A model generated the notes under the pieces. It was not told the DNA's origin. It saw only the letters and a program-made list of their open reading frames with translations, and did not search any database. Positions 53,925-61,449 of a stretch of 64,000 nucleotides of DNA are shown here, piece after piece (the first letter of the stretch is position 1; each line of letters opens with the position of its first letter). The position numbers and the translations under genes are program-made. Source of the stretch: Candidatus Poribacteria bacterium (GTDB taxonomy: Bacteria > Poribacteria > WGA-4E > WGA-3G). The stretch is from contig VXPE01000003.1 in NCBI GenBank assembly GCA_009839745.1, positions 44,780-108,779 of the forward strand. The letters are read 5' to 3'.

Positions 53925-54329
53925 AAAAATTTGATCAGCGATGAAATCTGGGATAGGAATCGCGCGGAGTTTCTCACCGGGGTTCGTTATACAACAGACT
54001 GCCGTTATCTGCCCACGCGCGATGTCTTTTCCTTGATGTGTAAAATGGAATTGGTAGGTGAGGGATTTCGTCCCCTTTTTGATGACGCTGAGGCGAATGT
54101 CCACCTCATCCTCAAATCGGAGCGGACTTAAGTATTCACACGAAGCCGCAAGTCGGGGCCATCCGATCTTATCTCCGTTCCATTCGGTGGCAACACTTGT
54201 CCCTAAACTCCGGAGAAATTCGTGTTCCGCCGTCTCCATAAAGACAAAAAATCGTGTAAAATGGACGATCCCCGCCATATCGGTATCAGCAAATTCAACT
54301 TTGCGTTTGGTTTGGTACTCGGTGGGCAT
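53904..54329 (-). CDS. Hotdog-fold thioesterase, YbgC/4HBT type
   Basis: 141 residues. The N-terminus VEFADTDMAGIVHFTRFFVFMETAEHEFL carries the active-site D.D..G.V...(Y/F) pattern of acyl-CoA thioesterases, with Phe in place of the common Tyr. It hydrolyses acyl-CoA in the cytosol; the preferred chain is unknown. The last eight residues (FYSGSEK region) and the stop are read from a MITE end, so the original C-terminus has been replaced. No Shine-Dalgarno sequence is visible: TGATAAC repeats run right up to the ATG. Confidence 0.85.
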   Translation of the reverse strand: MPTEYQTKRKVEFADTDMAGIVHFTRFFVFMETAEHEFLRSLGTSVATEWNGDKIGWPRLAASCEYLSPLRFEDEVDIRLSVIKKGTKSLTYQFHFTHQGKDIARGQITAVCCITNPGEKLRAIPIPDFIADQIFYSGSEK

Positions 54330-54435
54330 GGTTATCAGTTATCAGTTATCGGTTATCAGTAGGCCGTCTGGGCGGTTGCCAACGAACACAACCGCCACAA
54401 AGGACTCTTCACCGAAAACCGAAGACCGATAACCC
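54330..54435. repeat. Inverted repeat of the TTATCGGTTA family
   Basis: Rows of TTATCAG/TTATCGG octamers form the left arm and GACCGATAACCC the right. The left arm touches the start codon of the thioesterase gene and the right arm ends 6 bp from the stop of the next gene. Confidence 0.7.
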
Positions 54436-54440
54436 TTCCG

Positions 54441-55847
54441 TTACATTTTCGGGAAATCCGGTACGTCCTCGTATCGACTCCACGTCTCGGCGTAAATGCG
54501 CCAGTGTCCGTCGGTTGGATCTACCATGAGATTAAGTTTTTTAGTGCCGTAATCGGAGTACGCGGGTCGGCTCCCACTCGCCGGCGTGCCAGTGAATTTT
54601 TGTAGAAACTTCACATCTGCCACTGCCCGATCTCCATTAACCTGTAAATTCGAGATAGAGACCTGAATATCAGCATATATCGTGTTGAGTCTCTGCATCT
54701 TGGAGCGGAGTTGTCCCTTTGTAAGATACACCGAAGATTCTCTTCCGTCCTTGACACTGACGCGCGTAATTTGTGCCTGATCCGAATAGATAGCCATGTA
54801 GGTATTCAGGTCTTTTTCTTCCCATGCTGCCTGCCATTTTCCTAACACTTGCCTCACTTTGAGGTGCGTATCCAATGGTGCTTTTCCATCAAAAGTGCCC
54901 CCGGATTCCTTTCCAGAGACAGTATCCACCGCAGGCACCTCTGGTGCGAGCGCGATGGCATCAGACACCACATTGATTTGATCGTTCAGGATTTTCCATT
55001 TTCGTCTGAAAAACCCCTTTTTCTCAATTGTGAGTGTGCGGGTATGGGTCTCAATGATATCGCTACCATTCTGCAAAGTTATCTGGATGTTATCAACGAT
55101 GTGCCGGTTTTTGAAGCGCGGAACAGCAGTATAGGTGGCTCTACTGAGACCGACGATATGGGTTTGGGACATCAGGTCCTTGGCACGCGCGAAACTGGAG
55201 GAGCGTTTCTTCCGAGAGGATTTGTCCCATAAGTCGGTATACGCCTTTAAATCCTGAACCTCTAATGCAGTTTTCCAAGCTATCACGAGCGGAACGACAG
55301 GACTATTGGACTGTTCGGTAATCTCGGGTTTTTGCGCAGGCTCAGGGGTTGAGACTGTAGGCGCGAATTCACTACCGACGACCTCCTCTTGGACGATTTT
55401 CCACCGCTGTTGAACAATACCTTTTTTTTCAATAACAAGATTCCGCAACTGTTGTTGCGCTTCGCCTGGATAATAAGCCGTGAGAGGAATCCCTTCAATC
55501 CGGAAGCGGTTCGTATAGCGAGGGACCCGATAGGGTTGACTCGCCCTGCCGAGGTCAACTTCAAAATTGACGTTATCCCTCAGGAGCCGCACGGTTCTCT
55601 GATACCCCGTATTGGGACGTTGACGTGCACTTTTCACCCAGAGTGCTTCATACCTTTGCGGGTCGCCAGATTCGAGTGCACTTTTCCATTTCACTAAAAA
55701 GGCTGTGGGGGTCTCACTGGAACTCATGACGATCACAAGGAATAGAACAAAAGCGATGACGATCGCTGCAATCGCACCGCCCCACATTAGGTTCCGGGAT
55801 ATAGCGAATTTCTTTTGGGTGTTTTGCCGATTTTGCGCGTTATTCAC
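54441..55847 (-). CDS. Membrane-anchored protein with three NTF2-like domains
   Basis: 468 residues. A short cytosolic stretch and one membrane helix (about 23-42) are followed by three repeated NTF2/SnoaL-like domains (about 48-165, 185-300, 330-468). Each begins with a (K)W..A(L/W)E..D...Y...(Y/W) helix pair and ends in a RWKI or HWRIY strand. The third is closest to the C-terminal domain of the next lipoprotein upstream (DVPDF versus NVPNF ends). The start codon is GTG with GGAGGTTAAATT upstream. Such domains bind peptidoglycan-linked or small ligands in L,D-transpeptidase-associated proteins; the function here is unknown. Confidence 0.75.
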   Translation of the reverse strand: MNNAQNRQNTQKKFAISRNLMWGGAIAAIVIAFVLFLVIVMSSSETPTAFLVKWKSALESGDPQRYEALWVKSARQRPNTGYQRTVRLLRDNVNFEVDLGRASQPYRVPRYTNRFRIEGIPLTAYYPGEAQQQLRNLVIEKKGIVQQRWKIVQEEVVGSEFAPTVSTPEPAQKPEITEQSNSPVVPLVIAWKTALEVQDLKAYTDLWDKSSRKKRSSSFARAKDLMSQTHIVGLSRATYTAVPRFKNRHIVDNIQITLQNGSDIIETHTRTLTIEKKGFFRRKWKILNDQINVVSDAIALAPEVPAVDTVSGKESGGTFDGKAPLDTHLKVRQVLGKWQAAWEEKDLNTYMAIYSDQAQITRVSVKDGRESSVYLTKGQLRSKMQRLNTIYADIQVSISNLQVNGDRAVADVKFLQKFTGTPASGSRPAYSDYGTKKLNLMVDPTDGHWRIYAETWSRYEDVPDFPKM

Positions 55848-55866
55848 AATTTAACCTCCGGAAAAA

Positions 55867-57195
55867 TTAGAAATTTGGTACGTTTTCATAGACTTGCCAG
55901 ATTTCGTGATGAATTCTCCAGTCGTTCCCCACTTGATGCATCCAGATTTCGCGGATCCAGATATTGTAGAGTTCCGTCGCGTTCTCGTCCGCTGCGGGCA
56001 TCGCCAACCGGGTCAGTCGCTGGATACCGATAACGCTTTCTCCCTCGACTTCGGTATCAACTTTCGCTTTGTTCCATGTGTGGGTGCGCATCTGATGAAG
56101 ATCTGCTTCGAGCTGCTGGAGATCGATTTTACTTCGATGTTCTTTACTCTCGTGAATCACGACTTTATCGGCAATAATATTAGGTTCATAATAAGCGAGA
56201 TGTCGATTGAGGTCGTTCGCATGCCATGCGCGTTCCCAATTACCAAGAGCCATCTTACCGGCTGCAATCTGTTCTGCGGAGAGGGAAACACGCCCTGTCT
56301 TGGCAGGATGGAGCGGAGGTTGACTGTCAACATACGCGCGCGCCTCTTGTGCTTTCTGTTCGAGATATTCCGCGTGCTTTTCACCCGCATTTTGCTGGTT
56401 GGCTTCTGCGAGTTTCTCGGTATAGATTTCCGCCTGTTCGCGGAGTTGTCTCTTAAGGGAATCTATCTCAGCGATAACTGCCCGTTTCTGATATCCTTCC
56501 TCTTGTACCCGCCTGTCAGCAACTTCAAGTTTCCGACGGAGTTCAGCGACCTCTCTACCATAGTTACGGATATTCGTTTCCGCCCTTCGAGCACGCCCCT
56601 TAATCTCCTCTAAAGTGTCAGAGAGTTGTGCGACTTGTTCACCATAGGCTGCCCGTGTATCGCCTAACTCACGATTCTCTTTCTGGAGGTCACGAACGGT
56701 CTGTTTCAATTGCGTGTGCTCGCTCTGAATGTCTTGCATCTCGGTGTGAAGTCCTGCGAGTTTTTCTTCTTTACTGTCAACAGTCGCGCGGAGTGATTCT
56801 GCTTCCGTCTCTTTCTGGAGTATAGATGCATTCAATTCCGAGTTTTTAGTGACATTCATGGAATTCGTTCGAGCAAGAGCGGCATCAGCTATCGCTTGAT
56901 ACGCGAGGCGGAGGGCATCGTTGCCCTTTTTCTCGTCGCGTGCCGTTTTTGCAGCCGCGAGGTTAGTTTCTGCAGCCGCAAACAAATCCGACGCGAGGGT
57001 CGGTGCATCAACGTCTACTGCGGCTGCAAGAGCCGTCTCTGCGTCGGCGATCGCCGTATCCACTGTTGATGGTTCTATGTTTCCGAGTTTTCCGCCACAT
57101 CCGACTAAACCGAACGAAACGAGAAGCATCCCAATGAACAAAATCCCACTGGGTGTTACATTCCGTCTCTGTGCTAAAGCGATGAACCGTTTCAT
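55867..57195 (-). CDS. Coiled-coil lipoprotein with NTF2-like C-terminus
   Basis: 442 residues. A lipoprotein signal (LLVSFGLVGCGG) is followed by an Ala-rich DUF4398-like helical part (about 40-110). A long coiled coil (about 115-280) and a C-terminal NTF2-like domain (about 315-442, NWERAWHANDLNRHLAYYEP ... DWRIHHEIWQVYENVPNF) complete it. AAAAGGAGTTAGAAA precedes the ATG. It is 19 bp upstream of the three-domain membrane protein, and the shared domain suggests that they work together in the envelope, perhaps across the periplasm. Confidence 0.8.
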   Translation of the reverse strand: MKRFIALAQRRNVTPSGILFIGMLLVSFGLVGCGGKLGNIEPSTVDTAIADAETALAAAVDVDAPTLASDLFAAAETNLAAAKTARDEKKGNDALRLAYQAIADAALARTNSMNVTKNSELNASILQKETEAESLRATVDSKEEKLAGLHTEMQDIQSEHTQLKQTVRDLQKENRELGDTRAAYGEQVAQLSDTLEEIKGRARRAETNIRNYGREVAELRRKLEVADRRVQEEGYQKRAVIAEIDSLKRQLREQAEIYTEKLAEANQQNAGEKHAEYLEQKAQEARAYVDSQPPLHPAKTGRVSLSAEQIAAGKMALGNWERAWHANDLNRHLAYYEPNIIADKVVIHESKEHRSKIDLQQLEADLHQMRTHTWNKAKVDTEVEGESVIGIQRLTRLAMPAADENATELYNIWIREIWMHQVGNDWRIHHEIWQVYENVPNF

Positions 57196-57257
57196 TTTCT
57201 AACTCCTTTTAATTATTTTTGTTACGTGGCTGGTTCAATTACCGTTTTTCTTTTCCT

Positions 57258-57376
57258 TATAGTAAAACCCATAATTAATGGGACATTTGACAGCGGGCGA
57301 GGGGACCTCGCCCCTACGAGGTGAGGCAGGCATGTCGGAGCGTTAAAATGTCTTTTTAATTCTAAACTTTACTATA
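57258..57376. mobile_element. MITE-like element, TATAGTAAA family
   Basis: 119 bp with ends TATAGTAAAACCCATAATTA and its partner TTAATTCTAAACTTTACTATA, of which the ACTTTACTATA end is the best conserved. GGACATTT and AAATGTC arms lie inside, and GAGGGGACCTCGCCCCTACG is a central palindrome. It is the most complete copy in the window. Confidence 0.75.
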
Positions 57377-57423
57377 AATCGTATGACGACGAACTTCCCT
57401 TAAGACTCAAACCTGAAACACGC

Positions 57424-57615
57424 CTACCCAAACACAGACAAAGATAGCACTTCAGGCTGGACAGATGTAGATTTCATGTGGGCGAGTGCGTTCTTGATTG
57501 TAGATGCCCGTGCTTTCCCAACGCCATCAACTGCTTGGAGTTCAGCAATGGAGGCTGTGTTTACCCGATCCAATGCCTTAAATTCATGAACGATATTTTC
57601 AGTGATAGCACCCAC
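57424..57615 (-). pseudogene. Helix-hairpin-helix gene remnant, DisA C-terminus-like
   Basis: 63 codons. ITENIVHEFKALDRVNTAS and IAELQAVDGVGKARASTIKNAL match the tandem helix-hairpin-helix end of the DNA-scanning diadenylate cyclase DisA. The apparent GTG start lies within the hairpin that ends the TnpB element (57611-57630), so the 5' part was removed or displaced by the insertion. No DisA catalytic sequence is found on the other side of the element. A short free-standing HhH protein is possible but less likely. Confidence 0.5.
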
Positions 57616-57630
57616 ACGCTAAAGCGTGGG
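57611..57630. repeat. Right-end hairpin of a TnpB element
   Basis: CCCACACGCTAAAGCGTGGG folds with CGCT-AA-AGCG at its tip. On the element strand it is preceded by GAGGTTTCC, as is the hairpin at 63696-63715 (GAAGGTTTCCC). It marks the downstream end of the TnpB element on the minus strand. Confidence 0.65.
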
Positions 57631-57737
57631 GAAACCTCGGTTTCATAGACAGTGCGGTTTCCTTGAAAAAGTCCACCGTCTTATTCCGTCTCCACCCGCG
57701 GGCGTTTCCCTGTCGTCTCCTACACTACAGGCATATC

Positions 57738-58341
57738 GTCAAGTGACGGCTATCCCTGCCCGCAAAATGTTTATCGCAGCGTTTACGTCTCAGTCGTGGT
57801 GTGAGGCACATTCAGGACACGTCCACTGCCTATCAGAGAGCGTTAGAGTTTCGTTGTGAAACCCACAATCGCTACACGGTTTTGTGGTAGCCGTCCACTG
57901 ACCGATTTGAACGAGTTGACGCTTATGTTTTTGACACTTATACTTCAATATCTCAACGAACTGGTAGAATGCAAGATCGGAGACCTTACGTCCCCACAGG
58001 CGTTTCATTCCGTCAAGGTTCAAGGTTTCAATCGCAATTGTATCATACTTCTTACAAAGGTCGCTTGCGAGGGGTCTCCACTGAAAGTCTTTGCGTTGGT
58101 TCGTGATTTTCCGATACAGGCGTGCGAGTTGTCTCACACACCGCCGCCAACCGTTAGAACCTTTAATCTTGCGAGAAAGACTTTTGTTGAGAGACCGAAG
58201 TTCGTTCAAGTCTTTGTAGCGTTGATCCTGCCATCTATGGAAATAGTCATGCACCTGCCACATATCGTCAAGCAGATTGCCGATACGGATACAATTAGAT
58301 TGGTCGGAAAACTTATACTTACGGCTTGTGCTAATTAACAT
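57738..58341 (-). pseudogene. TnpB with internal deletion and nonsense codon
   Basis: The N-terminus (YKFSDQSNCIRIGNLLDDMW) matches the intact-looking TnpB start at the right edge of the window, in its QSNCIR and GNLLDDMWQVH parts. After QRYK the sequence jumps to the late bridge-helix region, so the middle with the first RuvC Asp is missing. The IAIETLNLDGMKRLWG and zinc-ribbon (CSDCGFHNE ... CPECASHH) parts remain. A TGA at 57790-57792 replaces the Arg of the RuvC-III motif; the frame continues DVNAAINILRAG to a stop near 57740. The element is dead. No tnpA is present. Confidence 0.8.
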
Positions 58342-58384
58342 GTCGTTTCTTCTGTTTTCACAGGTGTTTAGTTTTATGAAATAT

Positions 58385-58506
58385 AGGACTTACGCATACT
58401 GCTCTTTTGTAGCATAAACTTTTAGTGTGGGTTTCCACCTGAACACTGTGTTTTCCGAAAAATCTCATCTCACAGAACAGACGACAGTCAAAAGTGCGTA
58501 AGTCCT
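58385..58506. mobile_element. MITE-like element with AGGACTTACGCA ends
   Basis: 122 bp with perfect 12-bp inverted ends AGGACTTACGCA (58385-58396) and TGCGTAAGTCCT (58495-58506). No coding capacity. Ends of this sort are typical of elements mobilised by a DDE transposase in trans. No clear target duplication is seen. Confidence 0.8.
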
Positions 58507-58510
58507 GAAA

Positions 58511-58600
58511 TAAACATATCGTCCCTACGGGACTGAAAGGGGGTGTATGCCGTTTTTCTATAAACATATCGTCCCTACGGGACTCAAGAGGGGCAGAACT
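58511..58600. repeat. Paired TATAAACATA hairpin repeats
   Basis: Two copies of ATAAACATATC followed by the palindrome GTCCCTACGGGAC (58521-58533 and 58571-58583), the same family as near 2301-2587 and 3757. The stretch to 58870 holds another GTCTGAATCGCGGATT repeat near 58757 and no supported gene. Confidence 0.7.
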
Positions 58601-58874
58601 CGTGAGAAACACATAAAAAAATGGCACTTCTGTGAAGTTGTGTTTTACAAACAGTTATTTAGCACAAGTCGTATAATTCACCATAATAGAATACCATGTT
58701 CTGACGGGCAGTGTCAAGGTGAACACCTGTAAAATTCAGGGGCATTCAATTGTTAAATTGTCTGAATCGCGGATTACACGGATTACGCGGATTTTTAAGT
58801 CGTTGCGCTCCAGAATCCTTATGAAATTTGGGGAATTTCGCGGAGAATTGAATGGCTCTGCTTTAAAATTCTGC

Positions 58875-58903
58875 TTGACTTCACGCGCGAATCCGTGTAT
58901 AAT
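58875..58903 (+). promoter_or_regulatory. Promoter of the cyclophilin gene
   Basis: TTGACT (58875-58880) and a consensus TATAAT (58898-58903) with a 17-bp spacer. The predicted leader is about 120 bases before the ATG at 59030. Confidence 0.7.
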
Positions 58904-59029
58904 GTATACCAACTTTCGACGAGTGCGTGGTTTCTGCTCAACCTATCTATCAGGCAGACGCCCGTCGGAAATCTTTGATAAAACTCTAAAAGGAATTCGT
59001 GAAAACACTGAAATTTTCACACTCAAATT

Positions 59030-59563
59030 ATGCGATTTAGTCTATTAGGCGCGTTTTTCGCGGCAGTTATTTCATGCAATAATAATCAACTGCCTTATGT
59101 AACGATTGAAACCGAAAAAGGAAACATCATTATTGAACTTTACCCAGAAGCGGCTCCGACCACAGTAGAGAATTTTGCGAGATTGATCGAAGCAGGATAC
59201 TACAATGGTGTGATCTTCCATCGATACGTCCCGGGTTTTGTTATCCAAGGCGGGGATCCAGAGGGCACAGGTAGAGGTGGACCTGGATGGACAATCCGGG
59301 GTGAGTTCCAAGATCCAGAACTTCGCGACAAGATGCCGACTCATGAAAAGGGTGTTGTTGCGATGGCACGGACACAGAACCCTGACTCAGCGGGAAGCCA
59401 ATTTTATATCTGCATCAACTCAGATCCAACACCTTATACACATCTAAACGGCAGCTACACCACGTTTGGGAAAGTTATTGAAGGCATAGATGTGGTAGAC
59501 GCTCTCCGTGAACGGGATGTCATGAACAGCGTGACGATCGAAAACTACACAGTCGCACCGTAG
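59030..59563 (+). CDS. Cyclophilin-type peptidyl-prolyl isomerase, lipoprotein
   Basis: 177 residues. It begins with a short lipoprotein-like signal (LLGAFFAAVISCNN), so it probably acts in the periplasm attached to a membrane. The catalytic set is recognisable: FHRYVPGFVIQGGDPEGTG (Arg in FHR), VAMARTQNPDSAGSQFYI and the C-terminal FGKVIEGIDVV. It speeds proline isomerisation during folding of exported proteins. The Shine-Dalgarno sequence is weak. The KamA-family gene follows within 30 bp and may be co-transcribed. Confidence 0.92.
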   Translation: MRFSLLGAFFAAVISCNNNQLPYVTIETEKGNIIIELYPEAAPTTVENFARLIEAGYYNGVIFHRYVPGFVIQGGDPEGTGRGGPGWTIRGEFQDPELRDKMPTHEKGVVAMARTQNPDSAGSQFYICINSDPTPYTHLNGSYTTFGKVIEGIDVVDALRERDVMNSVTIENYTVAP

Positions 59564-59591
59564 CATGCATTCGGAAAGGACGGAATACTAT

Positions 59592-60647
59592 ATGGAAGAA
59601 TGGAAACGACTCGTCAGAGACACTGTCAACACTCCAGAAAAACTCGCGGCTGCATTTGACGTTGACTTAGAGGAGATGCAGCGGATTCACAAAGAGTTCC
59701 CGATCCGTATCAATCCTTATTACCTGAGTCTCATAGAAGAACCGGGTGATCCGATTTGGAAACAGGTCGTTCCTGACCCAAGAGAATTGATAAGTACCGG
59801 GGTAGAGGACCCACTGCACGAAGAAGACGATAGCGAAGTGCCAAACGTAACACATCGATACCCCGATCGGGCACTTTTCTATGTCAATTACATGTGTCCT
59901 ATCTATTGCCGTTTCTGCACTCGGAAACGGAAAGTCGGGGACCCACACTCCATTTCCGAAGATAACGTTGAGAAGGGTCTTGCTTATATTCAGGCGCATC
60001 CAGAGATCCGTGATGTCATCATCTCTGGTGGCGACCCGCTCATGTTGACGGACAAAAAGATTGACATGATCGTCGGGGGACTCCGAGCGATTAAACATCT
60101 GGAAATCATTCGGATCGGTTCGCGTGTCCCCGTAACGCTGCCGCAACGTATCACACCGGAGTTGTGTGCGATCTTGAAACGGCATCACCCGTTCTATATT
60201 AACACCCATTTCAACCATCCTCGCGAGATTACACCGGAAACCGAGAAGGCATGCGGCATGTTAGCCGATGCGGGTATACCGCTCGGGAACCAGACGGTGC
60301 TCCTGAAAGGTGTGAACGACGATCCGGATGTGATGGTGGAACTGATGAAAGGATTGTTGCGTATCCGAGTTAAGCCCTACTATATCTATCAAGCGGATCT
60401 TGTCGTCGGGACTGACCATTTCCGGACAGCCGTGCAGGCAGGCTTAGACATCGTTGCGGCGTTGCGTGGGCATATCTCTGGGTTGGGTGTGCCGCATTAC
60501 GTTGTGGATGCCCCCGGTGGCGGCGGGAAAATTGCGTTGATTCCGAACCCAGTTGTTGCCTTTGACGACGACGAAATCCAACTCCGCAACTATGAAGGCG
60601 GTGTCTATAGCTACCCAAGCACCCCGTTCTTTGACGAGGATTGGTAG
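59592..60647 (+). CDS. KamA-family radical SAM aminomutase
   Basis: 351 residues from the ATG at 59592, with AAAGGACGG upstream (an ATG at 59565 is in frame). The [4Fe-4S] cluster motif is CPIYCRFCTRKRKVG. The SAM-binding SGGDPLML and the PLP lysine region VVDAPGGGGKIAL are those of lysine 2,3-aminomutases. It is shorter than clostridial KamA (about 415) and close to EpmB in length, so either beta-lysine formation or EF-P modification is possible; no epmA or efp gene is in the window. The C-terminus keeps the GGGGK motif that EpmB also has. Confidence 0.88.
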   Translation: MEEWKRLVRDTVNTPEKLAAAFDVDLEEMQRIHKEFPIRINPYYLSLIEEPGDPIWKQVVPDPRELISTGVEDPLHEEDDSEVPNVTHRYPDRALFYVNYMCPIYCRFCTRKRKVGDPHSISEDNVEKGLAYIQAHPEIRDVIISGGDPLMLTDKKIDMIVGGLRAIKHLEIIRIGSRVPVTLPQRITPELCAILKRHHPFYINTHFNHPREITPETEKACGMLADAGIPLGNQTVLLKGVNDDPDVMVELMKGLLRIRVKPYYIYQADLVVGTDHFRTAVQAGLDIVAALRGHISGLGVPHYVVDAPGGGGKIALIPNPVVAFDDDEIQLRNYEGGVYSYPSTPFFDEDW

Positions 60648-60671
60648 ATTGCAATAGGTCAGAACTTAGAA

Positions 60672-61010
60672 ATGCGTGACGCTCATCCGCGAAGAGTACA
60701 ATATTATCGGGATCAAAACGGAAGAGCCTCTTTCACCGAATGGCTTGAATCAATTCACGATTCCAGCACACAAAGTAGAATTGAAAGACGACTTGACCGA
60801 CTCACGCGCGGTAATTTTGGCGAGCACAAATCTGTTGGGAACGGTGTGTTTGAACTGATCTTAGACTTCGGTCCAGGCTATCGTATCTATTTTGGTGAAG
60901 TCAATAACACAACTGTCCTTTTGCTTTATGTCGGTGATAAGTCATCGCAAGCCCGGGACATTGAGCGTGCGAAAAGATATTGGCAAGAATATAAGGAGAC
61001 ACATCTATGA
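60672..61010 (+). CDS. RelE/HigB-type toxin (addiction-module killer protein)
   Basis: 112 residues matching the COG3657-type killer proteins: GNFGEHKSVGNGVFELILDFGPGYRIYF and GDKSSQARDIERAKRYW, in which GPGYR and DK..Q..DI are diagnostic. The family cleaves mRNA on the ribosome. Its end overlaps the antitoxin start by 4 bp (ATGA). Toxin first, antitoxin second is the HigBA order. The pair directly precedes hsdM. Confidence 0.9.
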   Translation: MRDAHPRRVQYYRDQNGRASFTEWLESIHDSSTQSRIERRLDRLTRGNFGEHKSVGNGVFELILDFGPGYRIYFGEVNNTTVLLLYVGDKSSQARDIERAKRYWQEYKETHL

Positions 61011-61411
61011 GAGAAATGGGAGATTGGCACGAGTATCTAATAGAACGTCTTACCAATCCAGAAAAGGCGAGATCCTATCTTAACGTGTCTTTGGAGGAGT
61101 ATCAAGTTGACGGTGACTTACCGTTCTTTTTAATCGGATTACGGAACGTTGTGGAAGCCCAGGGCGGGGTTCCTACACTTGCCAAGCGAATGGGAATTAT
61201 CCCAGAAGAGTTATCGGAGATTCTCTCGGGTGAGGTTGCGCCTCGGTTTGATATGTTTACAAGTATCCTCACCACACTCGGGTATCAGCTGTCAATTGTA
61301 CCGCTGGCACAAATGGATTCAACAGATGAAGCACTCACGGAAATTGGGGATGCCCTTTTCGTTGAACATGACAAAATGGAGGCGGTAGATGTCGAAGCAA
61401 AATCGAGGTGA
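61007..61411 (+). CDS. HigA-like antitoxin with helix-turn-helix
   Basis: 134 residues, COG3636-like. The N-terminus DWHEYLIERLTNPEKARSYLN, with its D..YL...L..P..A..YL pattern, binds the toxin. An HTH follows (GGVPTLAKRMGIIPEELSEILSG). The C-terminal 25 residues (DEALTEIGDALFVEHDK) extend beyond the usual family length. It should neutralise the toxin and repress the operon. The hsdM start is 39 bp downstream, so the antitoxin could also influence hsdM expression. Confidence 0.88.
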   Translation: MREMGDWHEYLIERLTNPEKARSYLNVSLEEYQVDGDLPFFLIGLRNVVEAQGGVPTLAKRMGIIPEELSEILSGEVAPRFDMFTSILTTLGYQLSIVPLAQMDSTDEALTEIGDALFVEHDKMEAVDVEAKSR

Positions 61412-61449
61412 AGTCTGGCTTGCTGATCTGTGAGAGAAAGGATTCAGAT

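Noticed and set aside
58358..58732. Short frames on both strands near the MITE
   Set aside because: They are made almost entirely of MITE and hairpin-repeat sequence.
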